NCBI GenBank assembly: GCA_030374805.1
Contig: JARGSG010000038.1
Span: 348,099 to 412,098 of the forward strand
Direction of reading: 5' to 3'
DNA from: Gracilaria gracilis
Lineage: Eukaryota; Rhodophyta; Florideophyceae; Gracilariales; Gracilariaceae
DNA length: 64,000 nucleotides
The position numbers were made by a program, and so were the translations under genes. Below, one piece after another: positions 43,184-54,830 of the stretch. Position 1 is the first letter of the stretch. Every line of letters begins with the position of its first letter. The notes beneath the pieces are model-generated. The model was not told the origin of the DNA. It worked only from the letters and a program-made list of their open reading frames with translations, and made no database searches.

Positions 43184-44128
43184 CTCAGTGCTTTTATCGT
43201 ATCCAGGGATCTACTACTCAACAAAATGTGTAGGGGAAATCGTTCAATTATTGGTACAAATCCTCCCAGTACCTGTTTCGTTCTTCCGCTTCACACACGA
43301 CACAATTCTGCTTGGTGCAATCAAGGCGTATTTCACTCAATCCGAAGCGACCGTACCCTAAAACTCTTATCCGTTCCAAAACGTCTGAGGCCAGTGTACT
43401 GCGGACTAGGGCTTCCTGGTTTCATGCCTTCAAAATATCCAAACAGTTGAGACCGGTTGCCCAACCCTGACGCAGTTTGCGCATGTGGAAGTGAGAAGGC
43501 ATATGGCAAGTGCTGTCGCCGCTTCCACACGGCCCAAAGTAGCCCACCGATTGCTGAGGACCTACTTCGTGCAAGATATAGTGCTTATGCGTACCGATTA
43601 CCGAGATATATTATGAAAACGACGCACAGCAGTCTCTCAGAACTTGACCGCAGGAAATGGAAGCGAGAGATATTAGAGTTTTGCCGTGATTATGAGTTTT
43701 TCGGCGGTGTCGACATTATCGAGCAGCAATCTACTGGTCCTTATGCCACTAGAATTTTGTTCCGGTATGATAAACAACGCTCCCAACCACCGAGACCGTC
43801 TTTGAACAAGCAGACATTAACGCCAAAGTACCTTCAATTCTACTGCTGTGCACGACAAACAGGGCCAATCTCATGGAAAGGAATATGAATCTTTCATTTC
43901 TCGAAATGGCAACGTTCGTTAGGGAGCGTAATGTCTGGAATTATAAGAGCGGCAAGTTGGTTGATGTTGATGACCAAGGAGTGTAGGCCCATCTCATCTC
44001 GTTCCTCGATTGCTCTAGATACCGAATCAGGCCTGAACATGTACGTTTGAGAATACAACATGATGAGGTGCGCAACGTCACGGATGAGGTTTTGATCCGC
44101 ATAAAGTTTGACCGGAGATTATGGACTG
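43184..44128 (+). repeat. Right arm of the ~0.95-kb inverted repeat
   Basis: Inverted partner of 36712-37658; contains SEC-C/YchJ-like copy 2. Confidence 0.85.
43388..43986 (+). pseudogene. SEC-C motif YchJ-like protein, copy 2
   Basis: Same gene as at 36852-37444. VYCGLGLPGFMPSKYPNS is followed by TGA at 43448-43450 where copy 1 has CGA (Arg), then PDAVCACGSEKAYGKCCRRF, DLLRARYSAYAYRL and EFFGGVDIIEQQST. As in copy 1, the conserved end FVRERNVWNYKSGKLVDVDD is in another frame and ends at TAG 43984-43986. Because both copies share this shift, it predates the duplication or is an unrecognised splice. The TGA is specific to copy 2. Confidence 0.65.
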
Positions 44129-44281
44129 GAAACAAATATTTATGATCGTAGTCTAACGGAGAGGAAAGCAGTTAATTATGCGGCACATTTCACAAAGTAG
44201 CCTCGTTGAAACACAAGGAAAGCATTAGAGGCATAATAGTTTTCAGGGGTCAAAATGTCCCATCACGAGTACGGTTCTCAT

Positions 44282-45518
44282 CTATGCGCTGGAAAAGAAA
44301 GACAACAGTGCTCGAGAAATGCTGATGAGCGTGTCAACGCCTTTCTCAAATTGTGAGGTGTAAACCGCAAATCTATCAGAGAGAAGACGGAGAGGAGCCA
44401 GGGCAAAATGGGCAACAACAGGTTGGACGGCATCGGTGTAGGTGGGAACGCGAATGTTATCCATAATTATATTCCCGTAAAGGTTTTACGGGTTGTACAG
44501 CCCTGAGTGCTGAACGACTGAAACCTGAGACACAGTAGACACGGTTCCCTCTTCAAGCTGAACGTGTTGTACAATGGCGGCATTGGCGGCAGGTATGAGC
44601 TTGGAGTCGAGGTAGATAAAATGCAAGGCACTAACAGAGAGTCGATCACCACTGTGGGTGCGAATGTGCACAAAGTCGCTGACGATATTGTTGAGCTTGT
44701 GAGTAAACATGAAAACAGGGGAGAAGACATCAGGAGCAACAAGCTCGCGATGACCGATTTGGAGCCGAGACATTGGAATGCGTTGGCCGTTGTCCAGTTG
44801 TACAGTATCCAAAGCAGGGAAGCACTTTTTGTTGCTCTCCCTTGCAAGCTCGGCGTCTTTCTCCTCTTCAAAAACGGCCTCTTCCTTGGCGGTGGAGAAG
44901 GTGCTCGGGCCAGCTGGTTGAAAAGCAAGCTGCGGTATCTCCTCAGGGTAGTTAGTTTCCGACGCGGTTCTTCACCTTCATCCTCATCGCTTTCGTCTGC
45001 TTCGACGGAGGACTCTGGTTCTTTGTCCTGGCTCGGGATCGGTGCTAGACCGTCGCCACTGACGGTGCGGTTGCGGTACAGGCAAGCGTTCTCAGTTGGG
45101 TTGCGGGGAATTGAGAGCATGTACATGGCTCTGTATTCCGCCTCGAGCGTTCGTTCAGGCACTTCAATCTGAACCCCGCCGAGACGCTGGTTTGCTCTGA
45201 ACAGATGCTGCAGCCAGGAGGTGTAGAGATATACTCGGGGCTTGTACTCAAATGAGGAACAGATTCTATCGGCAGCACCGACTCCGGCAAGGTAGATATG
45301 CGGGATGTCACCAGCGTCGACACTGACATCAGTGAGAGCATCTCGGACGGATCGTACAAGGCCAGCACATTGTGCAGAGCATCTCGTGTGCAAATTTCTC
45401 CAGCAACTGTGATGTTATCCGCGCCCAGTTGGTCGGCACACATGGCCACCAACCTGTCCCCCACCGCCATCAAACGCGCGCTCTCTCTTACCAAGAATCC
45501 CCAACAACCCACATCCAC
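44282..45518 (-). pseudogene. Hedgehog-type Hint (Hog) domain protein, broken
   Basis: Frame one from 45518 (VAGEICTRDALHNVLALYD) shifts near 45375 to SVRDALTDVSVDAGDIPHIY and onward through an acidic Ser/Glu linker. A second shift near 44830-44870 leads to the Hint domain: CFPALDTVQLDNGQRIPMSR (Cys codon 44822-44824 is the self-cleavage Cys), VHIRTHSGDRLSVSALHFIY (Thr/His autoprocessing region) and VVQHSGLYNP. A TAA at 44486-44488 falls where Leu is expected in G-L-Y-x-P-L, and the frame continues NLYGNIIMDNIRVPTYTD, HFALAPLRLL to 44282. Hint domains of this kind cleave themselves from the N-terminal part. Such Hog proteins are known from red algae and dinoflagellates. Three lesions in one copy imply loss of function. 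Confidence 0.8.
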
Positions 45519-45569
45519 TTCTTCGAGATTTCCGTGTTGCGAAGCGTGGCAGTTTGATAGATATTAAAC

Positions 45570-47265
45570 CATACTTTCTCGTCATTAGCACCGCTGACGA
45601 TCACAAGGAGAGGTAATCCTCGACGAGATCAGTATACCGCCTTCTGCTCGATTTCTGCGCTCCATAGCTATGCTTCTCAACGGCGGCCGCGAATCGATTG
45701 ACATCATCGGTCACACTGACATCTAGCGGCTTCCAATTCCGACAATGACGACGAAATATGATCGGGCACCAACACGATGATCTATTCGCTCAGGCGACTT
45801 GTTACGGTCGGACGACGTTCGGACGACACCACGATGGCCGGCTTGCACAGGCTGCGTGATGCGGTCGGAAGGTCTTCAGACGGCAACTGGTGGTCGGAGC
45901 GACTAATGCATTGGTGTTGTTGGTTGGAAAATACCCGGCACGAGAGATGTTCCATTTGGCTTGGCGCATCTTATAGCGGCAAGGAAAAGAGCGTTGGTTG
46001 TTAAGGAATTCAGCCTTGCAGTAATTTCTACGGGCCGCCCGCCGGGCCCGTATACAGTAGTGCATGTCTGAATTTCTATCACGTTTGGGGCGTATGAAAC
46101 GACATACATCGTACACTTGAAGGTTTTATGAAATCCTACTCTCGAGCGCCAGACGGCGAACATGGGGATGACAACAAGTTGTTGCCATTTTCAAATATTG
46201 TATGATACGTTGAGACCAACAGATTTGTTGCTCTGCTTGCAGATTGACGCACACTTCTGAATTATACCTCCGGGGAAGGCAGGAAATACGCATTTTGAAA
46301 CTTACCGGCAAAGGTTAACAAACAAGTTTTCCTTCCAAAAAAATGGTCGAGCATTAGAACAATTGGCTGTTACGAAATACTGGACAACAAACTTTCGATT
46401 TTAACCAGTACAGAGACTTGGAGCTTCTTAAAGGAACATTATAGAATAGCTAGAGTAATAAAAGGACACATTTGTTCCGCAAAAAGCCTAATTCACCTGA
46501 ATACAAACGATGTCTTCCCGTTTTGCATAGTGTAGAGCAGTTGCCCTTGGCAGGGACTGAGGGGGATGCCACTCATATATCCGTTGTTATTTTCGGCTGA
46601 ACTTCCTACTATTATGAAGTCTATTTGCCTATTTGGCCCGGATTAGGGATCCGCCTATGAAGGGTAGGATTGGCGCGACACGTGTGTGCCCGCGCCCGAT
46701 TACCGGATGCGCCGTTGCAAGTGTGCCACGGAGGTACACGTGGGTAGTGTTGGCCGGCGTGCCGGGTACTTAGATATTTTAGTGATATTTGTCAGCCGTT
46801 TATAAGTGGCGGCACTTGCCGCCACTGTACGGGAAGTAAACTTCAACGAGGCATTGGCTCTAGCTTGAGTTCCGCTTGCGCACGGTATTTTGCCCCATTC
46901 CCGGGGAATACCGCCGCTTATCCGGACAAGTTATCCACCTCCGTCACCGAGAAGCACCGATCCGTCGTTACGGCCTCTTATTTATCATTCTCTCATACAC
47001 TCTTTCTGTTTTCCCGTCTTACGGCTTCGTTACACTTCGCTCTGTTGTACAGGTTTGCCCCTTTTTGTCTCGGGATTATTCCCAGCTCTCACGAGTCTGT
47101 GCTCCGCAGTGCGGCTCATTCTGCTGCCTCCTATCTCGTCCCTTTTGCTACGGGATACGCCACACCCAGTGGAATCCATCCTGTTGGCACCCCGATTGCC
47201 ACCCCCAACCTCCGTCTGTAAGTCAGGAAGAGGCCGCCCGGAGTTACGCCCGGCACGTGTCGGCC
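45570..47265. other. No supported gene; one small hairpin
   Basis: No recognisable protein. A perfect 8-bp stem with 4-base loop lies at 46806-46825 (GTGGCGGC/GCCGCCAC). The 46865-47265 stretch is open in several frames, but the translations look like low-quality Ser/Leu-rich noise. GC content rises at 46640-46830, possibly a repeat end. Confidence 0.4.
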
Positions 47266-47389
47266 TCATCGGAGGGTTCTGCCACTGCTCTGCCCCAATA
47301 GGGAGCAAGGCTGAACACCTTGGGTGCGTAGCCGCTGGCGCGGTTTGTGTTCTTTCCTTCCGTTCCCGGCTTTGCCCCACACATGGCAG

Positions 47390-48089
47390 TCATCAAGGGC
47401 CTTCAAATCGACATATAAGATACTAGTACCGTCTGGAAACCCTAAAATCTGCTTTTTCGGGACATGTGACTCAACTTTGAAAGGAAGCAGAATTTGGCAG
47501 TACGATTTCACTTTTTCCTCAGAGGAGCTCCTTATATTCTTCAGTGATCTCTGAAATCCTAATATTTTCGGATGATATCCTTTCATAGGATCAAATTGTC
47601 GGGTAAGCCAGGCCTTGTGAAGCAATTTTATATTAGTCATTGCCTCAGGCCATTCAAAGGTTAGTTCAAAAACATTGCCATTTTTCCCCACATGACTCTC
47701 GATATTATCGACTTGGACTCCGGAAGGTAGGGATATAGCCAAGCTAACAAACTCCACAGTTGTGTCCTCGTCTTCGCAAACGGATTGCAAGACAAGGGGA
47801 AAAAACTCCCCAGGTTTCCGTATAACCCGTGGATCTTGATCATCTCTCTCATCTGCTTCATCATCATCGTCTACTAGATCAACCACGTTTAAATTTTGAC
47901 TTTCAATATTTCCAGCGGTACATCTGGCGTTCAGCATCTGCGCAGCATTTGCTGTAAAAGCCGTTAGAAAAAATAAATTAGAAAAATTTAGGGAAACAAC
48001 TTACTTGCAGTTTCAAGCTTTTCCGCTTTGATCTTAGAGTACTTGTTTCTAAATGTTGAAAGCCGAAATGATTGGAAAAGAGGATCCAT
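47390..48089 (-). CDS. Two-exon companion protein of a DDE transposon
   Basis: ATG at 48089 (MDPLFQSFRLSTFRNKYSKI). A 53-nt intron at 47952-48004 (GTAAGT...TTTTACAG) joins LETA to NAAQMLNARC in frame. The protein has an acidic stretch (DLVDDDDEADERDDQD), then FVSLAISLPSGVQVDNIESH, FELTFEWPEAMTNIKLLHK, and YHPKILGFQRSLKNIRSSSE, ending in YVDLKALDDCHVW. Downstream residues to 47266 look like read-through into other DNA. I cannot name the family. It is divergent from the DDE transposase at 49364-50272, a two-gene layout reminiscent of PIF/Harbinger elements. Confidence 0.5.
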
Positions 48090-49363
48090 TTTGTAAACGT
48101 CGGCAGCAGACTCGTCACCAGTGAGTTCCCCTTTATCAAAAATTTCATGAAGACGGCGAACGGCAGGAGAGTCATCTGTCAGTCTTGGTCTTTTCGGTCT
48201 TGGTGCGATAGTGTGGATGAGGAAGTAATAGTAGAGCAGAAAAAGGGTGTAGATAATTACCGGACTTTTTGTTGGCCAACTCGGGTTGTGAAGAAAAAGC
48301 TAAACGCTTCGGCTTTTATACCAAACTTTGAGCACAATTCTGAGCTTTGCATTACGTTTTCAAACCCATGTAGGAGATACAGTTCTAAAATTTTGGTGAC
48401 TACTTATGACGTGCCAAGATTAGTAAGCAGCAATTTATCCATGTGCAACGCACTTGATGTGACCACTGCATAATTTGGATTGCAATCCTTTTGGGTGAAG
48501 TGTATGAAAGGCTCCAGTACCCGCCAGGACGTTTAGACCGTGTCTTGAAGGACTCCTCGGGAATGGGTTGTATCCTTTTAGGGATTATTATTTTTCAAGT
48601 TTCAAACTATGTGGCCTTCCCGAACGAAGGAGAAGTATGCAGTTTTCCCGTGCTTCCGATATTCATAGTTGAACAATGGCTGTGATTCTACATTTAAAAC
48701 AAGTTTCAGAGTGTGAAAATCAACATAATTGATTGTCTTGGGGCCACCCAAGAAACTCACATAACATTCAGTGTGCAATGAAAAGTACTTATTGAGATTT
48801 TTGACTTCATAATACGTAAATAGATGTTAAAACGGCTACTTTTTCTGGTTTTGCGTTTCGTGTTTTAGAAATCTTTTAAAAGTTATTGATTAACACAACA
48901 TGGATTTGAAGGAACATCATACAGCTCATTTGTTTTTTGATAATAGAAATACGACAGCCTGTCGGAGGGAGTAGAAGAGCTTTGTTCACAGTTGAGAATT
49001 TGAACTGTGAATATTCACAGTTTGCTTCAAAGTTTGTTTCACGACTCACATTGACGACATGCTGGTACTTAAATGACCTATTCTGCGTAGGACTTTCTCT
49101 TAGGGATGGTATCCCATGCTGAGCTGGCTTAATTACTTGATTACAGTTTACAGTAGAATTATACTACAATATTTGGTAAGCACTGTTGTAACCTTCTAAA
49201 GCAGTGAGTTTCTCATCAAAGCATTTTAATGACAAACGTAGGAGGTGGAAAAATATAACCGCTATCGTTTTTTACAGCACCGAAAATTTAAGGATAGCAC
49301 AAAAGCCATATATAAGAGCGGCGGTAAGACTCAGAAGGATTTGCAACAACACCACATCTGAAG
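48090..49363. other. AT-rich intergenic region between divergent transposon genes
   Basis: No gene supported. Low-GC sequence likely contains the promoters and 5' regions of both flanking genes. Confidence 0.4.
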
Positions 49364-50272
49364 ATGGTATACCGAAAACAAGCAAGTCCCGCTACCTTTC
49401 GGGCCGCAAGTATTTCCATTATTCGAAAGTCGCGCCGCTCTACTTCGCCTATACATGTTGCGCGATTCCGGTCACTCTTTGGGGTCAGCTACGACACCTG
49501 TGCAAAAGTTTGGAACACTTTGCTCAACGAAATGCCTTCTAGAAGTCAACCAAAGCACCTATTATGGGCCCTCCTTTTCCTCCGTCAGTACTGTGTTGAA
49601 CATGTGAACACTGTTTTATGTAATATTGACGAGAAGACTTTTCGAAAGTGGTGTTGGACGTTCGTTAACTTGATGTCTAATATTAAAATTGTAAGTTTGG
49701 CAAATGCGCTAAAGTTTTTATATGCTGCTAACCAGCCTCTGTTCAAGATTAAATGGGGAGAAAGGTTTAAAGGGGAACCATTTCTGAACTGCTTTGTTTC
49801 CGTTGATGGAGTGGATTGTAGAATTTGTGAGCCGTTCCCATTTTCTCCTGTTTGGTACTCTCACAAGTTTAAAGGAGCAGGGATAAGATATGAAACTGGA
49901 ATATCTATTAGCACTGGACATGTGGTGTGGATTCATGGGGGATTCCCGTGTGGTTTGCTACCAGATCTTAAGATATTTCGACTGCTGATGAAGCAAAAAT
50001 TGGCAATCAATGAGAAGGTAATTGCAGATGACGTCTATAAGGACGGAAAGTGTATTTTAAGAGGAGGTTTCGGCTTGAATCTTATGGAGAAAAGTATGCA
50101 CACATTGATTAGGGCACGGCATGAAACGTTTCATCATCGACTGAAACAATTTTCAGTGATTGAATCTCGTTTTCGACATCCTCTTTATCGCCATGTACAT
50201 TGTTTTCATGCCGTGGCAAATATCGTTCAAATGTCAATTTTGAATGAGGAACCTCTGTTCTCTTTACCCTAA
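49364..50272 (+). CDS. DDE transposase (PIF/Harbinger, IS5-like DDE_Tnp_4 type)
   Basis: Intact frame from the ATG at 49364, 302 residues. After an N-terminal helical region (FGVSYDTCAKVWNTLL... FLRQYCVEHVNTVLC) comes the catalytic core: CFVSVDGVDCRICEPFPFSP (first Asp), WYSHKFKGAGIRYETGISIS, WIHGGFPCGLLPDLKIFRLL, KVIADDVYKDGKCI (second Asp) and IRARHETFHHRLKQFSVIES (Glu in the helix). The spacing fits DDE_Tnp_4. No stop or shift interrupts it, making it the best-preserved transposase in the window. The acidic residues are all present, so it may be active. Terminal inverted repeats were not found by eye. Confidence 0.8.
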   Translation: MVYRKQASPATFRAASISIIRKSRRSTSPIHVARFRSLFGVSYDTCAKVWNTLLNEMPSRSQPKHLLWALLFLRQYCVEHVNTVLCNIDEKTFRKWCWTFVNLMSNIKIVSLANALKFLYAANQPLFKIKWGERFKGEPFLNCFVSVDGVDCRICEPFPFSPVWYSHKFKGAGIRYETGISISTGHVVWIHGGFPCGLLPDLKIFRLLMKQKLAINEKVIADDVYKDGKCILRGGFGLNLMEKSMHTLIRARHETFHHRLKQFSVIESRFRHPLYRHVHCFHAVANIVQMSILNEEPLFSLP

Positions 50273-50780
50273 ATCTGGTTTATGGTATACTGCATATTTT
50301 TAAAGTTCAATGTGTTCTTATTGAAAGCAGTTTAGCTACGTTATCTAACTTTCTATATTTGTTTTGAATTGGACCCCATGTAGTCGATCACTACTTAGTG
50401 GTAGTCCACTTCAACTGAGACAAACCACCCATCATATTGTATCGTAATCTACTGCTACATGTCCACAAAACTGAACTTATCGCGTCCAATACGTAGTGTA
50501 TCCAAACGAGGTGCTTTTCCCGCGCTTCCCCGACACTCGGTGGTATAACTCCCGTACCTCTCGCAATTTTCAGATACTGAGAGCGCCATTCGGTTGTTGT
50601 GCATGTGCGTTTTTGTCGTATTTCAGGTTGAAGAACAAAGCAGTTGTACAAAAGAGGATACAAAACTACAATGAAAGGCAGAAAGTGCGGCAGTCAGGGC
50701 TGCTGTCGGGGATCATATTTAACTCCAGACCTTCAGCAGTCTTGCACACTGCGTAGTATGCAGCAATTTCATTCACAACT
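50273..50780. other. No supported gene
   Basis: Nothing recognisable; likely 3' flank of the transposase and promoter region of the next gene. Confidence 0.4.
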
Positions 50781-51335
50781 ATGGACGAAAATCTCAGCAG
50801 CGCCAAGAAAGACCTTGATGGCGTATCACAACTCTTTGACGAAATCCAATTTCATATAAGAAAGAAGAGGGCAAAGTGCAATACGATGCGTCGAACTCTC
50901 AAGTATTTTGATGAATATCTCGATGACGAAGATGAAGGTTACAAGTAAGGCGAACACAAATTCTGTTTTAAATCACAAGATACGTGACACTAACATGTTC
51001 CCAGATGTGACATAACACCTCTTGATCTAGAAAACACACTGAAAGAATTGGTATCCAATGGGACTCCAATAGGTGGCAGTAATATGTTAATCTGCTTCAC
51101 TATTGGGAGTCTGGCTCTAAAAGACCTAGGCAATGAGAACTTAAAAAGAGTTCATGATATGGCGGAAGAGGCCATAAGGACCTATTCTAACCCTTCTATT
51201 CCCTCTTCACGATTTACTGCACGAGAGGACGGGGCCTCCGGATCTGCTGGTGATGGTAGAACGGCTGACATGCTCAGAGGGGCTTCTGGCTACCTTCCTC
51301 GAGGTGATAAGTACTTTGTACGAGAAAGCCACTAG
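50781..51335 (+). CDS. Small two-exon gene of unknown function
   Basis: ATG at 50781 (MDENLSSAKKDLDGVSQLFD), exon 1 to 50944, intron 50945-51004 (GTAAGG...TTCCCAG, 60 nt), exon 2 in frame from CDITPLDLENTLKELVSNGT. The product is about 165 residues, with an N-terminal charged helix (FHIRKKRAKCNTMRRTLKYF) and a second helical part (KDLGNENLKRVHDMAEEAIR). Near 51205 another frame (RLTCSEGLLATFLEVISTLY, to 51459) looks at least as protein-like as the end of the called frame, so a frameshift or another splice may exist. Family not recognised. Confidence 0.45.
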
Positions 51336-51464
51336 CTTGCGAGGAAAGTACAGTGCTCAGTACGTTTGTTCTGGATTTTGTTATAAAGCAGGGGCTGCGA
51401 GGGACCAGCTAGGGCAGTACTGGAAAGTAGCAGCAGCAACGGTGTCAATTAAAAAATAAATGAT

Positions 51465-51590
51465 ACGGAGCTCTCTGCGGGAGACACAGCGAGCGGCAGC
51501 AGGTAAAGGCAAACGCGACACAGCAAACGGCAGGGGCGGCGAGCGGCAGTGGCGAGCGGCAGCGGTGAGCGATCAGCGAGCGATAGCGGT
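51465..51590. repeat. Degenerate GAGCGGCAGC tandem repeat
   Basis: Imperfect 9-12 bp units (GAGCGGCAG, GCGAGCGGCAGT, GTGAGCGATC) occupy the stretch and mark the truncated 3' edge of the kinase fragment. Confidence 0.6.
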
Positions 51591-52241
51591 GTTCAATATC
51601 AGCCTTATCGTTCCGTACTATTATGTTTCCTGGGTGACCTGTACATGTAATCGACAAAGATTGACACGCATACGAATTGTTAGAAAAGAATAGAAACAGG
51701 GCTTCACAACGATAGTAACTCAGACACGTACAGTCTGCCCGGAAGAAGCCATCGGTGAGGATCATTTTTCCATAGCAAGCAGTCAAGTTCTTCTTGATTC
51801 TACGTCCAAACAGACGAACTATACGTCTCTTTCGTGTTTCTAAAGCTCCATCTAACCTGGTCAGAGGGATACCATCCAAAACTGTCATCACCAGCAACAT
51901 TCTAGACACAAGCTCAGGAATAGCTTCAGGTACCGATACTTGTTTGACTTTGCGCAGTGCATACCGAATCTCAGCCATGTTTCTCGCTTCGTTCTTAAAG
52001 TCTAATTCCCGGGCAAGCTGACGTGAAAGTTCTTGTGCTGGGCGGACAAGGTCGAATTTGAGCTCTGTACGCTGCAAAATGTCGCCGAGTAAGCGGAAGT
52101 TGGCCAGGTCTGTCATCATAAGACTTTCCATGTTAGGATGTTGAATTTTGACGGCGACGTAAATATTTCCCCTCCGAAGACGCCCGCGATGCAGTTGGGC
52201 CATGCTGGCACTTCCTAGCAATAATCTGACCTGCGAAAAGC
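51591..52241 (-). pseudogene. ABC1/UbiB (ADCK) atypical kinase, internal fragment with intron
   Basis: Minus-strand reading after an acceptor-like TTTCGCAG: GSASMAQLHRGRLRRGNIYV (the Ala-rich nucleotide loop of ABC1 kinases), VAVKIQHPNMESLMMTDLAN, ELDFKNEARNMAEIRYAL, SRMLLVMTVLDGIPL and KMILTDGFFRAD. A 93-nt intron (51639-51731, GTACGT...TGTACAG) joins this to HPGNIIV with Cys where Pro is usual in ADPHPGN. The ABC1 family acts in mitochondria or plastids, in quinone metabolism. Upstream exons and everything after HPGN are missing; the end runs into the GAGCGGCAGC repeat. A genuine host-derived intron supports a genomic (not retro-) copy. Confidence 0.75.
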
Positions 52242-52299
52242 GAGTAAGCGAGTGAGAATTGTGCCCATTATGATGCTCATGAATATCATTTAACATAGA

Positions 52300-53890
52300 A
52301 CCGCTACGGGAAGAACGCGAATAGGCGGCTGTGCATGCCGCGAGGGCCCGCTTTCTTGTGTCTCGAGTGCATCGTCAGGTTCGCACGTGATTCCGATGTG
52401 CATCAGCGCTCCAAATCAGATGAAATCTGGAAGTGCGCCAACCAGATTTCGGGTGACTTGGCTCGTTCTTGTTGGCTCAGATTTGGTCATTTCGAAATCT
52501 GGCCATTTCCGAATGCACCCATTCAAACCCCCTCCGCTGGCGCTTTACCCTCTTGGAGCCGCGCACGCTTCCCCGGCCTTGAACTTTTTACTCCGCATCG
52601 CACTAGCCCACACGCCGCGAGCGCTAGTGGAGCTTGCCACGACCACCAGAATCGTTTTCTACGGAAAGGCTCAAGCCACGCCGGTGTGTGTCGGTGTGTG
52701 GTGATACAGCTCCCCTTGCTGCAGCCGCGCCTCAGCGGGAACCCAGCGCACCCAGGGACACTTGTGATGGGTACCGAAAACTGAAGTTGCCGCGACTCCT
52801 GGCGCACTCCCTATCGACGCGCCATGGACCGCTGCGGCGCATTCGGCACTGCAATCGATCAATACGACATATAATCAGGCTGTGCAGGCTCTTACTTCTC
52901 CGAATAGCACTGGCAAAAATAGCAATTACGTCGGAGGTGCCACCGGCGTTGGGGATGACCGTTCGCCACGCTCTCGTCGCGTGATTCCCCATCATGACCC
53001 CGCAAGACGCAGAGATGGTGTTGTTCGGCTCTGCAGGAACGCAGCGACTTCACGACACCCTGGCATCATGGGCGGCGAAAGCGCTCGACCTTCGAGCGCC
53101 ACCGGTCCTCGCCAGGATGAATCATTTGATCCTAAGTATGGCACGCATAGAGTCGACCATAGGACCGACAACGGCACGGAAGATGACGATGAGTACACTG
53201 AGGCGGAACTTGGTACAGCACAAACTGTTCGCGGCGTGCAGTCTGCTCAGCGGGGTAGCCTCACTCTTGACGAGGCTTTTCATACTCCACGTGTTGCCTA
53301 CTCAATAGCCCGAACCCTTACGCCTCACTTTGCAGATTGCAGCGGTGCTAAGACAGACCACACTCTACGCCATGCGTACCATGAATCAACGCCGATCTCA
53401 AGCAAACGCCAACCTGGCAGATCTCGGGCAGAGATAGCCACTCGTAAGCACTACCGCTACAAGGCGTGTCCCGACACCATCAAGAGGGAAGTTCGCATGC
53501 AGGCTGCTTTGCCCTCAACATCGATAGCTGCGACGGCGCAAGGCATTGGCGAGACCCCTTCACTCCCACCCCGCTCTTGGAGGGTACGGAGACATGCTTG
53601 AAAGGACACGCAGTGGAAGTGGTTGCACGCGACACAGAGCTCAGTAGGGAAAAGATGGATACTGATGTTCCTTACGGAAATGACGAGACAGTCTCTGCAC
53701 CACAAACGTACGCGGCACGCGCCGATGTAGAACTCATAAGGACAGAATGCGATGAAGCCAGATCAGGCCTAGAAGAGAAGGGCAACACTAATCTCCTTCG
53801 GACTGTGCCTATGAAGTAACGGGTCACAAGCTACCGCCGATACACGACGAGTACGACACACAGCGTCTACTGCAGCAGATAGAGGAAGAC
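52300..53890 (+). pseudogene. Probable LINE ORF1/5' region, degenerate
   Basis: Basic, Ser/Thr/Pro/Arg-rich frames (52882-53601; 53466-53819) precede the endonuclease in the same orientation. No zinc-knuckle or coiled coil is clear. Assigned only by position. Confidence 0.3.
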
Positions 53891-53898
53891 AACAGACG

Positions 53899-54830
53899 TT
53901 GGATGGCTGGCTTAGTACTGCTGCGGTGACATGGCGGAGTGCTCAGCAACAACGCGATACAGTGATACAGGGAAGAGAGCAGCGCAATCTGGTTGATCGA
54001 AGCCGACAGAGAACTTGGATGTCAGCACCAATACAACTTGAACGCTCTGGACAGACGCTTGTTCGCTTATGGAACGCGCGTGGATCTTTTCGCACCACGA
54101 CGGAGAAGGCAGCGATGTTGCGAGCAGTAGAGGAGTTCGGAATGGCCTTGCTCATCCTGAATGATACATGGCATTCTGTGACACCAAGGCCATTGGCGCA
54201 CTACGGCGCGGCCCACGTCGTAGCAGCACCAACGAGCGGGCGACTACGCCGTGGAAATGGCGTCATTATGAATGTGAGACCAGGGCTGAAGCTCCAGCTC
54301 AGAATTCGTTGGGTGACGGACCAGGTGCCTATGATAGGTACTCGAGTTGGACGGCGTCCACCGATTACGGTCGTTGGAGTGTACATACGCCCGAATGCGT
54401 CTTTTTGGAAGAGCTGCAGGTCTGCCTCAGTCCCATACTGGAGCATTCGACCCAACACATGATGGTTACTGGAGACTTTAACGTTCGGGCGAAGCAATGG
54501 GACTCACGTGGCGCCAACCGCAACGGACTTCTCTTGACCAGATGGGGAAGGATGCATAAGTTCACTGTACACACCTCAAGTATCCCACGTTTCAATACAA
54601 AGGGGCGCTTCAGCACAGTTTATATATACCTGGTTCGGGGATGCACAGCTAGTGCACCAGATGTCCCTGAAGGCCCCTGGGGGGAAGTGAGTGATCATGT
54701 GCTGCTCAAAACCACAGTCTCGCTTGACAAACCGCATGTATATACCTGGAAGGTCTCTGTTATGAAGCTACATGGGGAAGAAGGCCTAGAACAGACACGG
54801 GAATATTACACGGATGCCCTACCGAGAAGG
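53899..54830 (+). pseudogene. LINE endonuclease (APE-type) fragment
   Basis: Frame one has LVRLWNARGSFRTTTEKAAM, FGMALLILNDTWHS, RLRRGNGVIMNVRPG and PPITVVGVYIRPN. Near 54400 it shifts to TPECVFLEELQVCLSPILEH, MMVTGDFNVRAKQWDSRG and GPWGEVSDHVLLKTTV. GDFN and SDH are the signature motifs of the endonuclease/exonuclease/phosphatase fold of non-LTR retrotransposons. Reverse transcriptase is missing; the sequence is replaced near 55100 by unrelated DNA. It could belong to the same family as the RNase H fragment at 17.7 kb but shares no overlap to test this. Confidence 0.75.
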
